64,000 nucleotides of DNA from contig NZ_QODK01000003.1 of NCBI RefSeq assembly GCF_003324485.1, positions 248,001 to 312,000 on the forward strand, given 5' to 3'. The DNA is from Cohaesibacter intestini. GTDB lineage: Bacteria > Pseudomonadota > Alphaproteobacteria > Rhizobiales > Cohaesibacteraceae. The notes below the pieces were generated by a model, which saw nothing but the letters and a program-made list of their open reading frames with translations, was not told the DNA's origin and did no database searches. The position numbers were made by a program, and so were the translations under genes. Position 1 is the first letter of the stretch, and each line of letters opens with the position of its first letter. This document shows, in pieces, positions 44,411-53,747 of this stretch.

Positions 44411-44854
44411 TCAATCATGCCCTTCGTTAGGGGAAGCATTCCACGCCATGGCCTCAATCTTGTGCCCATCCGGATCTCGAACGAAGCAGCCATAATAGGC
44501 CTCTCCATAATGCGGCCGCGGGCCGGGTTCTCCATCGGGGCTGGCTCCCAGTTCGATGGCCTTGTCCCAGAAGGCATGCACGGCCGCATTGCTGGGGGCA
44601 AGAAAACCGAAATGGGTGCCATTGCCAACGCTGGGCGCTTGACGGTCATGGGGAATCTGAACCCAGAATTCAGGAAAATACTTACCAAAGGCAGCCGCTT
44701 TCATGCCGTCCTCATCGACTTCCATTATGATCTTGGCTCCGATGGTCGCCAAAACCGCCTCATAAAAAGCTCGGGACTTCGTATAGTCGCTGACCCCAAT
44801 CGATGTGTGCGACATGATCGAGGGGATGTCGTCTTCGAATGCTGTGGTTGTCAT
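44411..44854 (-). CDS. VOC family (glyoxalase/bleomycin-resistance fold) protein
   Basis: 147 residues from ATG 44854; alternative start upstream at 44944. HTSIGVSDYTKSRAFYEAVL is the first beta-alpha-beta of a VOC module and YYGCFVRDPDGHKIEAM the last, giving one glyoxalase-like monomer that would dimerise. His16 and a late Glu could bind metal. Many relatives are annotated as glyoxalases without evidence; function open. Confidence 0.85.
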   Translation of the reverse strand: MTTTAFEDDIPSIMSHTSIGVSDYTKSRAFYEAVLATIGAKIIMEVDEDGMKAAAFGKYFPEFWVQIPHDRQAPSVGNGTHFGFLAPSNAAVHAFWDKAIELGASPDGEPGPRPHYGEAYYGCFVRDPDGHKIEAMAWNASPNEGHD

Positions 44855-44967
44855 GGAAAATCCTGTTGACTGGATAGAGCAATGTTCACTAAATGTTCTT
44901 TTTACAATGCCCGCCTTGCGCACACTTGTCAAGGCGGGCGACACACTATCGAGGCGATGGCAAACAA

Positions 44968-45339
44968 TTATCGCGAGGTACAGGCCCAGCGTTTAATATA
45001 GCAGCCACCAAAGCGGTTGTTGCAGTTTCTCAGGGCGATATTCTGAGCGACACCGCGATTGGAACCCCATGCGGTTGCCCAATCATTATAGTCATTCATT
45101 GCCAGTGCTCCGCAGGCATTGCGGAACCACAGGGCGGATCGACATCCGCGTGCGCGGTTACGGCATTCATTCATAGCGCGGTTGGTCGCAGCCCCGCGTG
45201 TCGAATAGTCCCACGAAATGCCATAGGCACCATTCGGGGCCACAGCGATGGCGCCAAAATAGTCTCTGGCATCAGCTGTTTGTGGTGAGGTAAATGTTAA
45301 AAAAGTTGCAATCAGGGTAAGGAATACTGGTTTCATCAT
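44968..45339 (-). CDS. DUF4189 domain secreted protein
   Basis: 123 residues with a signal peptide (MMKPVFLTLIATFLTF, cleavage near ADA). The mature protein is a single DUF4189 domain: DYFGAIAVAPNGAYGISWDY, then ATNRAMNECRNR and AQNIALRNCNNRFGGC. Six cysteines at conserved spacings suggest three disulfides. Periplasmic or secreted; function unknown for the family. Confidence 0.8.
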   Translation of the reverse strand: MMKPVFLTLIATFLTFTSPQTADARDYFGAIAVAPNGAYGISWDYSTRGAATNRAMNECRNRARGCRSALWFRNACGALAMNDYNDWATAWGSNRGVAQNIALRNCNNRFGGCYIKRWACTSR

Positions 45340-45690
45340 CTGGTTCCTTCCAATCCAATATTAGGAATATATACTATATTACCGCACAAATTGGTAAGTG
45401 GCGACTCAAGATATAGTCGAGTGGGTTCGCGACCATTTGGCGAGAGGCCATCATCTTGCCCTGACGGCATAATCAGTATAGACCTGTCCGATTAGAGACA
45501 TTGCTTTCTGACGCGCCTGAAAAAAGGCTTGTAAGATCATAAATTGGACCCGCTTTGGGGCTATTTCGTATCAGGGAAGACAGATTGCGAACCAGCAGCG
45601 CTTGATCCGAAGCCAGGCAATGGACATGTAAGAGACGGTCTCTGACGGCCTAGGCCGACTTGTGTCAGGGACAGCGAAAAACAGAGACAG
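45340..45690. other. Intergenic region before dxs
   Basis: 351 bases, AT-rich at 45355-45400 (promoter of the DUF4189 gene). The xseB gene that often precedes dxs in Rhizobiales is not here. No structure stood out. Confidence 0.4.
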
Positions 45691-47619
45691 GTGAAACCAG
45701 TGTCCAAAACACCAACACTTGATGCCATCTCAACGATTGATGATGTGCGATCCCTTGATATGGCTGGATTGAAGCAGCTGGCTGATGACGTCCGGACCGA
45801 GATGATCGATGCGGTCTCCGTCACTGGTGGTCATCTGGGGGCAGGACTTGGTGTGGTGGAACTGACCGTCGCTTTGCATCATGTGTTCAACACACCCCAT
45901 GATCGCGTGATCTGGGATGTTGGTCATCAGGCCTATCCTCACAAGATCCTGACCGGACGCAGGGACCGCATGCGCACCCTGCGCCAACCAAAGGGTCTGT
46001 CCGGTTTTACCAAGCGGGCCGAGAGCGAGTTTGACCCCTTCGGTGCAGGCCACAGTTCAACCTCGATTTCCGCTGGTCTGGGCATGCAGGTCGCCTCCGA
46101 TCTGGAAGGCACCGAGCGCAATGTGATTGCCGTGATCGGCGATGGTGCCATGAGTGCCGGCATGGCGTACGAAGCCATGAACAATGCAGGCGCACTCGAC
46201 AGCCGCCTGATCGTCATTCTCAATGACAATGACATGTCCATCGCCCCGCCAACTGGCGCGATGAGTGCCTATCTGGCTCGGTTGATTTCGGGCAAGACCT
46301 TCCTGTCCTTGCGTGATGCCGCCAAGCAGATGGCCTATTCGCTGCCGCGATTCTTCAAGGAAAAAGCGCAGAGAATGGACGAATTCGGCCGCGCCTTCTT
46401 CACCGGTGGTACCCTGTTTGAAGAGCTTGGTTTCTATTATGTCGGCCCGATTGACGGCCACAATCTCGACCATCTTCTGCCAATCCTCAAAAATGTCCGC
46501 GACAGCGAAAAGGGACCATTGCTGGTTCATGTCGTCACCCAAAAAGGCAAGGGCTATGAGCCTGCAGAAAATGCCAGCGACAAATATCACGGCGTCTCGA
46601 AATTCGATGTAGTCACTGGTGCGCAAGTCAAAGCCCCAAGCAATGCGCCAAGCTACACCAAGGTCTTTGGCTCCAGCCTGACCAAGGAAGCCCACAAGGA
46701 TGACAAGATTGTCGCCATCACCGCCGCCATGCCAAGCGGCACCGGCGTTGACATTTTCGAAAAAGACTTCCCGGACCGGACCTTTGATGTGGGCATCGCC
46801 GAGCAGCATGCCGTGACCTTTGCCGCAGGTATGGCCTGTGAAGGCTACAAGCCTTTCTGTGCCATCTATTCCACCTTCCTGCAGCGTGCCTATGATCAGG
46901 TCGTTCATGACGTGGCAATCCAGAATTTGCCCGTTCGCTTTCCGATTGACCGGGCAGGCTTTGTCGGCGCTGACGGGCCAACCCATGCAGGCTCCTTTGA
47001 TGTCGGGTTCCTCGCTTCGCTGCCCAATATGGTGGTGATGGCCGCTGCAGACGAGGCCGAATTGGTGCATATGGTCGCGACTGCCGCCGCCCATGATGAT
47101 GGCCCGATTGCCTTCCGCTATCCCCGTGGTGAAGGCGTGGGCGTTGATATGCCAGAGGAAGGCGTGCCGCTCGCCATTGGCAAGGGCCGGATCGTCAAGG
47201 AAGGGGGCAAGGTTGCCATTCTCTCCTTCGGCACCCGCCTTGCCGAAAGCCTGAAGGCGGCGGAACGCCTTGATGGCTTTGGGCTCAGCACCACGGTCGC
47301 CGACGCCCGCTTTGCCAAGCCACTTGACAAAGACATGATCCTCAAATTGGCGGGCGAGCATGAAATGCTGATCACCGTTGAGGAAGGTGTCGCTGGCGGC
47401 TTCGGCTCACAGGTGCTGCATTTGCTGGCCAATGAAGGTGCGCTCGACACCGATCTCAAGATCCGCTCGCTGACGATGGCCGATAAATATACCGACCACG
47501 GCAAACCGGACGCCATGTATGCCGACAGCAATCTGGATGCTGACGGGATTGTCCGCTCTGTTTTCGAGGCTCTTGGCCGGGATATCAACGAAGCGCTGGA
47601 AGCGGGCGAGATTGCCTAG
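45691..47619 (+). CDS. dxs: 1-deoxy-D-xylulose-5-phosphate synthase
   Basis: 642 residues; GTG at 45691 (a second GTG at 45700 is an alternative). Thiamine-diphosphate binding [18 protein letters not shown]...[10 protein letters not shown] (about 150-190), catalytic-His region GHQAYPHK and [14 protein letters not shown], and the transketolase-like central domain [18 protein letters not shown] with the catalytic Glu. Condenses pyruvate and glyceraldehyde 3-phosphate, entry step of the MEP isoprenoid pathway; its product line also supplies thiamine and pyridoxal synthesis. Confidence 0.97.
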   Translation: MKPVSKTPTLDAISTIDDVRSLDMAGLKQLADDVRTEMIDAVSVTGGHLGAGLGVVELTVALHHVFNTPHDRVIWDVGHQAYPHKILTGRRDRMRTLRQPKGLSGFTKRAESEFDPFGAGHSSTSISAGLGMQVASDLEGTERNVIAVIGDGAMSAGMAYEAMNNAGALDSRLIVILNDNDMSIAPPTGAMSAYLARLISGKTFLSLRDAAKQMAYSLPRFFKEKAQRMDEFGRAFFTGGTLFEELGFYYVGPIDGHNLDHLLPILKNVRDSEKGPLLVHVVTQKGKGYEPAENASDKYHGVSKFDVVTGAQVKAPSNAPSYTKVFGSSLTKEAHKDDKIVAITAAMPSGTGVDIFEKDFPDRTFDVGIAEQHAVTFAAGMACEGYKPFCAIYSTFLQRAYDQVVHDVAIQNLPVRFPIDRAGFVGADGPTHAGSFDVGFLASLPNMVVMAAADEAELVHMVATAAAHDDGPIAFRYPRGEGVGVDMPEEGVPLAIGKGRIVKEGGKVAILSFGTRLAESLKAAERLDGFGLSTTVADARFAKPLDKDMILKLAGEHEMLITVEEGVAGGFGSQVLHLLANEGALDTDLKIRSLTMADKYTDHGKPDAMYADSNLDADGIVRSVFEALGRDINEALEAGEIA

Positions 47620-47685
47620 ATATAGGTTGATTTTGGTATTAAATCAAACCATAGATTGCAAGTGTGTAATCTATGGAGAAAACCT

Positions 47686-47985
47686 GTGCTACGAAACTTC
47701 TTAATTATGTGTTTCATTACCGTCACCTCAACCGCTCAAGCAGAGACCCTCAAGGGCGGATACGTCGCGTGTCTGACGGAAGAACTGCTTGATCAAATAA
47801 TTACAGCTTCGGTTAAAGAAGATACCAGAGCAATCAAATACCTTCTTGATGTAGGATGTTTTGTTCCTAGAGCGGGAATTCCAATTTCTGTTCTTGATAG
47901 AAGCTGGACTGTGTCGAAAGTCAGAGCCTACATAAATGATGGAACAGTCGAACTTTGGACTGTTAACGAAAACATTGTTCGATGA
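47686..47985 (+). CDS. Small secreted hypothetical protein, AT-rich
   Basis: 99 residues from GTG 47686, nine bases after GGAGA; the ORF extends to 47656 without a site. Signal peptide LRNFLIMCFITVTSTAQA, mature part ETLKGGYVACLTEELLDQ with two Cys (about residues 29 and 59) and a C-terminal SH3-like tail ending TVELWTVNENIVR. Clearly AT-richer than dxs and lrgB on either side, hinting at acquisition. No family recognised. Confidence 0.6.
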   Translation: MLRNFLIMCFITVTSTAQAETLKGGYVACLTEELLDQIITASVKEDTRAIKYLLDVGCFVPRAGIPISVLDRSWTVSKVRAYINDGTVELWTVNENIVR

Positions 47986-47999
47986 GTAATTCGTAGCTT

Positions 48000-48716
48000 T
48001 TAAAACAACCAAAACCATATGAGTGGCAGCAAAATGGCTGTCGCCAATGCATTCAGCCCCATGGCAAGGCCAGAGAAGGCTCCGGCTTCCTCATTGACCT
48101 GCAGAGCACGCGCCGTGCCGATGCCATGGCTGGCCGTGCCCATGGCCACGCCGCGGGCCGCCCAGCTCTTTACCCCCACGAAATTCAGCACATAAGGCCC
48201 GAGGATCGCCCCGATAATCCCGGTGGTAATCACCAGAACCGCAGTCAGCGAGGGCAAGCCACCCAGCTCCTTGGTGATGCCCATCGCCACCGGCGCGGTG
48301 ACAGATTTGGGTGCCAGCGAAAGAAAGGACTGCTCCGATCCCCCCAAGGCCCAAGCAATCAGAACCGCGCTGCTGGCCGCCACAAAGGAGCCGCTCAGCA
48401 GGCTGACCATCAGCGCGAGACCGGAGCGTCGCACTTTGTCAAATTGTCGATAGAGCGGGATGGCCAACGCCACCGTTGCCGGGCCAAGCAAAAAATGGAC
48501 AAACTTCGCCCCATCGAAATACCGCTCATAGGGTGTGCCAGACAGGGCCAACACCGCCACCACAATCAGGATCGCCAGCAGCACCGGATTGAGCAAGGGC
48601 GTCATGCCGGCTTTCTGGTAGAGCGTCAGCCCCAACTGATAGGCAACCAGCGTGAGAGTGAGATGAAACAACGGGCTGGCACTAAGATAGACCCAAAGGG
48701 AGGAAAGGTCGCTCAT
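48000..48716 (-). CDS. lrgB: LrgB family membrane protein
   Basis: 238 residues, about seven membrane segments. FLLGPATVALAIPLYRQ near residue 75 and the signature APKSVTAPVAMGITKELGG near residue 135 are diagnostic of LrgB/CidB, as is GTASHGIGTARALQ near residue 194. Acts with the LrgA-like protein encoded upstream (four-base overlap); the pair modulates murein hydrolase activity, or exports organic acids, depending on the organism. Confidence 0.9.
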   Translation of the reverse strand: MSDLSSLWVYLSASPLFHLTLTLVAYQLGLTLYQKAGMTPLLNPVLLAILIVVAVLALSGTPYERYFDGAKFVHFLLGPATVALAIPLYRQFDKVRRSGLALMVSLLSGSFVAASSAVLIAWALGGSEQSFLSLAPKSVTAPVAMGITKELGGLPSLTAVLVITTGIIGAILGPYVLNFVGVKSWAARGVAMGTASHGIGTARALQVNEEAGAFSGLAMGLNALATAILLPLIWFWLF

Positions 48717-49102
48717 TGACTTGTCTCCTGCGCGTCCGATTTGCCATCCTTCATCAGCCAGCGCATCATCAGCCCTGTTGCCGCAATGGCGAGCAGGGTG
48801 CTGACCAGCAACGCAGCGGAGATGGGCAGCAGCTCCGTCCGCAACAGCTCCGCATGCAGCATCACCCCGACACCCGCCGGAATGAACAGCAAGGAGAGAT
48901 GCTTCAACAGATTGTCTCCAACCATGGCGATGTCGGCTGGTATCCCGCCTTTGATGGAAAGGCCAACAAACAAAAGAGCCATCCCCACCACCGGGCCGGG
49001 CACCGGCAGGTCAAGCAGGGTGACGATGCTTTCGCCAAGCAATTGGCAAAGGAAAATGAGTGTCAGGGCGAACAGCAAATCGATACCTCCTGCGCGCATC
49101 AT
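48713..49102 (-). CDS. lrgA: CidA/LrgA family holin-like protein
   Basis: 129 residues from ATG 49102; frame open to 49171. Four hydrophobic segments; LPVPGPVVGMALLFVGL near residue 33 is the CidA/LrgA motif and HLSLLFIPAGVGVM near residue 67 the second. The stop overlaps the lrgB start (ATGA), so the two are co-translated. Oligomerises in the inner membrane like a phage holin. Confidence 0.9.
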   Translation of the reverse strand: MMRAGGIDLLFALTLIFLCQLLGESIVTLLDLPVPGPVVGMALLFVGLSIKGGIPADIAMVGDNLLKHLSLLFIPAGVGVMLHAELLRTELLPISAALLVSTLLAIAATGLMMRWLMKDGKSDAQETSQ

Positions 49103-49254
49103 GTGGGCAAAGCTGTCTGCACCATAAAGTGCTCGCCAGCTCTTGCCATTGGTCTTTCGCAGGCCTAACACAGATCAGGTCTGAGCGGAAAGCGCCAGAT
49201 GGGTTTTGAGCCGTCGAAATGGCAAAGGCAAGATCAAGGGGGGAAGCCACTGAT

Positions 49255-50190
49255 ATGGGCAACAGGATCAGCGAAAGCTACTTGCAGGCGCTCGTCGGTG
49301 AAGCGCATGAGCGAGGCGCCGCCCATCCAGATTATTGGGGCATGGTTGCCGACTATATCCCAGAGCTTGCCCACATCAAGCGCGAACAATTTGCCATTTC
49401 GGTGGCGCTGGAAGACGGTCATGTCCTGTCGTCTGGCGATTGCGACACCGGCTTCTCGATACAGTCCATTTCCAAGGTCTTCACCTTGTCGATTGCTTTG
49501 GGGCGGATTGGCGACAGTCTGTGGAAACGGGTGGGGCGCGAGCCATCCGGCAATCCGTTCGATTCCATCATTCGTCTGGAACAGGAGAAGGGCAAGCCGC
49601 GCAATCCCTTCATCAATGCTGGCGCCATCGTCACCACCGATGCATTGCTGTCCGGCCATGCCCCAAAAGAGACCTTGTCCGAGATCATCCAGTTCGTGCG
49701 CAATGCTGCCGAGGATGATGATATTCACATCAACAAGAAAGTTGCCGCGTCCGAAAAAGCCACCGGCTATCGCAATCTGGCACTCGCCCACTATCTGCGT
49801 TCCTATGACAATCTGCTCAATGAGCCGGACTTCACTTTGGGTGTCTATTACCACCAATGCGCCATCCAGATGACCACCATCCAGTTGGCGCGGGCCGGAC
49901 GGTTTTTGGCGGGGTTGGCCGATGCGCCCCGGCTGATTGCCCCGTCCAAGGTCCGCTCATTGAATGCGGTGATGATGACCTGTGGCCAATATGACGGGTC
50001 AGGGGAGTTTGCTTATCGCGTCGGCCTGCCGTCGAAATCCGGTGTCGGTGGCGGCTTGTTGATCATCGCGCCACGTAAGGGCGCGATTGCCATCTGGTCC
50101 CCGGGTCTCAACGAACAGGGCAATTCCAAAATGGGAACGTGGGCCGCTGAGCGGCTGTCGCGCGATTGGGACTGGGGTGTGTTTGGATGA
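49255..50190 (+). CDS. glsA: Glutaminase
   Basis: 311 residues from ATG 49255, preceded by AAGGGGGGA; ATG 49219 is the alternative. FSIQSISKVFTLSIAL (about residues 63-78) holds the catalytic Ser-x-x-Lys of serine-dependent beta-lactamase-fold glutaminases; NPFINAGAIVTTDAL and GVGGGLLIIAPRKGAIAIWSP are further family blocks. Hydrolyses glutamine to glutamate and ammonia in the cytosol. Divergent from lrgAB. Confidence 0.93.
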   Translation: MGNRISESYLQALVGEAHERGAAHPDYWGMVADYIPELAHIKREQFAISVALEDGHVLSSGDCDTGFSIQSISKVFTLSIALGRIGDSLWKRVGREPSGNPFDSIIRLEQEKGKPRNPFINAGAIVTTDALLSGHAPKETLSEIIQFVRNAAEDDDIHINKKVAASEKATGYRNLALAHYLRSYDNLLNEPDFTLGVYYHQCAIQMTTIQLARAGRFLAGLADAPRLIAPSKVRSLNAVMMTCGQYDGSGEFAYRVGLPSKSGVGGGLLIIAPRKGAIAIWSPGLNEQGNSKMGTWAAERLSRDWDWGVFG

Positions 50191-50581
50191 TCTGGTTTCG
50201 CGGTGAAGAGAGGCTACACGCGCTCCTTGCATCGTGCGAGGGGCGGAGTCTTAACCTGATTTCAGGTGTGTTCACTTCGGTGGGCGTGTTTCAGAAGCAT
50301 GGTTAACAAGAACTTTAACAAGGCGGTATATCGCTTCAGAAGCGCAGGGCAAGTGATTCAAATGACTCATGATTCCGGACTCTTAAAGCAAAGCCTTGAG
50401 AGATTGATTCAAAGTCTGAAGGGCCACCCTATCGTGCATTCAGATTGAATCGCTTTCTCAAAAGCCGCGGCCAAGTCAAAACCACAGGTAAGGAAACGTT
50501 AAGCAATTCGTTTGAACCGGATTTAACGATTCTCCTCTAGGTTGTTGGCTGGATCAGGCCACTCCCACCGAGAAACGACCC
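50191..50581. other. Intergenic region with GANTC cluster
   Basis: 391 bases. A 49-codon frame (50299-50448) has no ribosome-binding site and is not called. The notable content is seven GANTC sites between 50355 and 50532. Confidence 0.5.
50355..50532. promoter_or_regulatory. Cluster of GANTC (CcrM methylation) sites upstream of DUF805 gene
   Basis: GANTC occurs at 50355, 50364, 50371, 50378, 50406, 50447 and 50528: seven in 178 bases against under one expected by chance in random sequence. GANTC is the CcrM methyltransferase site, and GcrA-dependent promoters in alphaproteobacteria carry such sites. The last site is 50 bases before the DUF805 start. Confidence 0.45.
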
Positions 50582-51151
50582 ATGTTTGCATTGTTCAATC
50601 CCTTTTATGGCGAGATTTCCCGCAAGTCCTGGTGGACATATCAATCGGTGATTTGGGTGATTTTTGCCCTGTTGGCAGCGGCCTTCTATTTTCTGCTTGC
50701 CGCATTGCGAATGGGCGATGGCATCGCTGATGCTTTCTCAACGCTGTTTGGCGTTGTTGCTGCAAGTGTACTGGCGATCGTCGCGATCTATATGAATTTC
50801 TGTTCCTGCGTCAATCGCTTGCGCAATACGGGGCGCACCGGCTGGTGGTGGTTGATCTTTCAGGTGCCGGTCATCGGTGTCCCTCTGATGCTCTATTTCT
50901 GCGGCATCGAAGAAGGCGATCCGGTCCAGAGGCCGATGAATATTCAACGGGATCTTGATGCTCTGAAGGCACGCTATGAGCCGCAGGTTGAGGAGACGAG
51001 CGATCCAGACTCCCGGTTTGAAAAAGCCATTCCGTCGGCGCCATCTCCCCACGACTATGGCAAAAGAAGCCTGCGTCAGACGGGCCGTAGGCCGGTTTCT
51101 ATCGGAGGGGGGCAGCCGCGCACCAGCTTTGGTCGCCGTGGCGCAATTTAA
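50582..51151 (+). CDS. DUF805 family membrane protein
   Basis: 189 residues. N-terminal LFNPFYGEISRKSWW (residues 4-18) is the DUF805 entry motif, followed by three to four membrane helices (about 20-44, 55-75, 90-110) with CVNRLRNTGRTGWWWLIFQVP between them. The C-terminal 75 residues are a hydrophilic, probably disordered extension rich in Arg, Pro and Gly, longer than in minimal DUF805 proteins. Function unknown. Confidence 0.8.
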   Translation: MFALFNPFYGEISRKSWWTYQSVIWVIFALLAAAFYFLLAALRMGDGIADAFSTLFGVVAASVLAIVAIYMNFCSCVNRLRNTGRTGWWWLIFQVPVIGVPLMLYFCGIEEGDPVQRPMNIQRDLDALKARYEPQVEETSDPDSRFEKAIPSAPSPHDYGKRSLRQTGRRPVSIGGGQPRTSFGRRGAI

Positions 51152-51185
51152 GGCTCAATCAGATCATCCATCAGGGCATAAAAAA

Positions 51186-51206
51186 GGGGAGCCACGCTCC
51201 CCTTTT
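51186..51206. terminator. Bidirectional Rho-independent terminator
   Basis: GGGGAGC-CAC-GCTCCCC with an A run on the left and TTTT on the right, between the convergent DUF805 and M42 peptidase genes. Confidence 0.8.
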
Positions 51207-51235
51207 CGCATTCATTTGCCCCAAAGGCGCAAAGC

Positions 51236-52288
51236 TTACTTGCTGCCGAGATAAGCCGCGATGATATCGCGGGCGGCAATCAGATCGTCTTTTTCGATCA
51301 TCTCGGTGACCGTATGGATATAGCGGGTGCCGACCACGATGCCGATGGCACGGGCGCCAGACCCAGCCTGCTGACCAGCCGCCCCATCCTGACCGCCTCG
51401 GGCAAGGATCGTGCGCTGGCAAGCAATGCCTTTGTCTTCGGCCAAGGCTTCGATTTCTTCCACCAGATCAATATCGGCGATGAAGGAGCCATCCTTCACA
51501 TGCAGGCCAAAGCCCTTGCCCTGAACGGTGACGGTGTCTTTTTCAGGGGTACCCGGCGTGTCACAGGCCAGCGTCGTGTCAATGCCGAGGGCAATGTCCG
51601 GAGCAACGCCAAAGGAAGCGGTGCGTGCGCCGCGCAAACCCACTTCTTCCTGAGCGGTGAAGGCAACAACGATTTCGCAAGCATGCTTGACGTCGGCCTC
51701 AACCATTTGGCGGATGGCTTCGATGCCCAGCCAGCAGGCAATGCGGTTGTCGAGCGCCTTGGAGACGACTTTCTTGTCGAGATCAAGCAGCGGCTCGTCC
51801 ATGACGATGAAATCGCCAACTTTGACTTTGCTCTTGGCTTCTTCGCCCATGCCCAGATCAACAATGAAGTCGGTCACTTCGGGCAGCTTTTTGCGCTCTT
51901 CTGGCGACGAAATATGCAAAGCTTTGCCGCCCGCATTCATCACGCCCTTATAGTCACCATCCTTGGTGCAAACCAGCACGCGGCGGGCAAACAGGGTGCG
52001 AGGGTCAAAACCGCCAACCGGGTCAATATGCAAAAAGCCCTTGTCGGACACATGGCTGACCAGGAACCCGATTTCATCCATATGGCAGAGCAGCAGGATG
52101 CGTTCCGCTTCCGAATCGTCCGGCAAATCCGCAGTCGGATAGCGGGTGCAGATCAGCGACCCCATCGGATCGACGTAGGTTTCGTCGAACAGGCCCTCGA
52201 TTTCAGATTCAATCAGGGCACGGACCCGATGTTCACGACCCGGAACACCCGGCGTTTCGCAAAGGCGGCGAAGAAGATCGATATTCAT
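51236..52288 (-). CDS. M42 family metallo-aminopeptidase
   Basis: 350 residues from ATG 52288 (MNIDLLRRLCETPGVPGRE); an ATG four codons earlier is possible. Two-zinc site residues are in place: LLCHMDEIGFLV (His and Asp), DNRIACWLG (bridging Asp), FTAQEEVGLRGA (catalytic Glu pair), GIDTTLACDTPG, and C-terminal TRYIHTVTEM (His). Typical of the TET/FrvX cytosolic aminopeptidases that form dodecameric tetrahedra and trim peptides. Confidence 0.9.
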   Translation of the reverse strand: MNIDLLRRLCETPGVPGREHRVRALIESEIEGLFDETYVDPMGSLICTRYPTADLPDDSEAERILLLCHMDEIGFLVSHVSDKGFLHIDPVGGFDPRTLFARRVLVCTKDGDYKGVMNAGGKALHISSPEERKKLPEVTDFIVDLGMGEEAKSKVKVGDFIVMDEPLLDLDKKVVSKALDNRIACWLGIEAIRQMVEADVKHACEIVVAFTAQEEVGLRGARTASFGVAPDIALGIDTTLACDTPGTPEKDTVTVQGKGFGLHVKDGSFIADIDLVEEIEALAEDKGIACQRTILARGGQDGAAGQQAGSGARAIGIVVGTRYIHTVTEMIEKDDLIAARDIIAAYLGSK

Positions 52289-52617
52289 GGTTTCTAGCAA
52301 TCCTATGGAAATTTGCGTTGGAACTCTCTATATCAGGGGTGACATGAAAAGAACAGCGTGACGGATTCGCCCGCGGTTGCTTGTTGAAGGACTGCGGCCG
52401 TCGCTGTGCTGCTTTTCCCCTTGTCTTTTGACCGCTGTTGGATGGCGATCAATTGGCTTGGTGAAAGGCATTTGAACCTGACTGTGAGTTGGGGCGGAAG
52501 CCTTGCAAAAGGGACTTCTGAAGGCTGCCGACCGGCGCCAAGGCTGGCTCACATCACGCAACCAGTAACACTGCCAACAGGCGCCATTTGGGCCCGGTGG
52601 CGGGGGTGAGGAAAGAC

Positions 52618-53592
52618 ATGAGAGATCCATATAGCGTTCTTGGGGTGCCAAGATCGGCAAATGAGCGTGAGATCAAAAGCGCCTTTCGCAAACTTGCCAA
52701 GCAATATCACCCGGATCAGAACAAAAACGACCCGAAAGCGCAGGAAAAATTTTCTGAAGTCAATCAGGCCTACGAGATTGTCGGCGACAAGGAAAAACGC
52801 ACCCGTTTTGACAATGGCGAAATCGATGCCGAAGGCAAAGAACGGTTTCAGGGCTTTGGCGGTGGCGGTGGTGATCCGTTCGGCGGTCGTGGCAATCCCT
52901 TTGGCAATGCGACAGGCGGCGGCTTTGGCGGCGGAGCGGCAGAAGACATTCTCAATGAGATTTTCGGCAATATGGGCGGCGGTCGCCCAGGCGGCAGCCC
53001 CTTTGGCACCGGTGCCCGAAATGACCCGTTTGGAGGCACACGCCAGCGTGCTCAGCCGCAAAAGGGGCAGGATGCCGAAGCCAAATTGTCGGTGAGCCTT
53101 GAAGACCTTGTTTCGGATGACAAACGCCGGGTGCATCTGCCCACCGGTAAGAGCCTCGACATGAAGGTGCCCAACGGCGTCAAGGACGGCCAGACCATCC
53201 GCATGAAAGGGCAGGGCTTTGAGTCCCGCACCGGTCCAGCTGGCGACGCTCTGGTGACCATCGAGATCCTACCGCACAGGCTGTTCAAAGTAGAGGATCG
53301 GAATATCCGCCTTGACCTGCCATTGACCCTTTATGAAGCGGTGCTCGGTGCACGGATCCGCATCCCGACGCTGGAAGGCAAGGTGGAAATCAAGGTGCCT
53401 GCAGGCATGAGCTCGGGCAAATCGATGCGCCTGAAAGGCAAGGGCCTGCCGGACCGTGATGGCAACCGGGGAGACTTGTTTGTCACGGCCAAGATCATTC
53501 TGCCCGAAGGCTCCGATCCGGGCTTGCGCACCCTGATGGAAGATTGGCAGGACACCAACACCTACCGTCCACGCGGGCCGGATTTTGGGTGA
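52618..53592 (+). CDS. DnaJ-like co-chaperone (CbpA-type, no zinc finger)
   Basis: 324 residues from ATG 52618 (GAGGAAAGAC upstream). J domain at 1-65 with the HPD motif in QYHPDQNKN, followed by a long Gly/Phe-rich region (about 75-140) and the two beta-barrel C-terminal substrate-binding domains ending in a dimerisation tail. The cysteine-rich zinc domain of DnaJ itself is absent. Stimulates DnaK ATPase and delivers clients. Ends at a UUCG-capped terminator. Confidence 0.9.
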   Translation: MRDPYSVLGVPRSANEREIKSAFRKLAKQYHPDQNKNDPKAQEKFSEVNQAYEIVGDKEKRTRFDNGEIDAEGKERFQGFGGGGGDPFGGRGNPFGNATGGGFGGGAAEDILNEIFGNMGGGRPGGSPFGTGARNDPFGGTRQRAQPQKGQDAEAKLSVSLEDLVSDDKRRVHLPTGKSLDMKVPNGVKDGQTIRMKGQGFESRTGPAGDALVTIEILPHRLFKVEDRNIRLDLPLTLYEAVLGARIRIPTLEGKVEIKVPAGMSSGKSMRLKGKGLPDRDGNRGDLFVTAKIILPEGSDPGLRTLMEDWQDTNTYRPRGPDFG

Positions 53593-53620
53593 TTGGATCG
53601 AGTGCATTGACCAGACCAAG

Positions 53621-53642
53621 CGGCCCTTCGGGGCCGTTTTTT
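53621..53642 (+). terminator. Rho-independent terminator with UUCG loop
   Basis: CGGCCC-TTCG-GGGCCG followed by six T, 28 bases after the DnaJ-like stop. Confidence 0.9.
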
Positions 53643-53747
53643 GTTGCTCCACGCCCCGCCTCTTGACCATGCTCAAGTGACAGGTCCCTGCCTTTCTGCT
53701 TTAGTGGCCCTCAAACAGAAAGCCCAAGATCAGGGCAGGGGGAGCGC

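Noticed and set aside
46057-47361. 434-codon leftward frame antisense to dxs
   Set aside because: Shadow of a highly conserved gene; no start signal or domain.
50302-50318. CtrA box TTAA...TTAA upstream of the DUF805 gene
   Set aside because: The spacing is eight, not seven, bases between the TTAA half-sites.
50299-50448. 49-codon frame in the GANTC cluster
   Set aside because: No ribosome-binding site and no hydrophobic or domain-like pattern; the GANTC repeats explain the sequence better.
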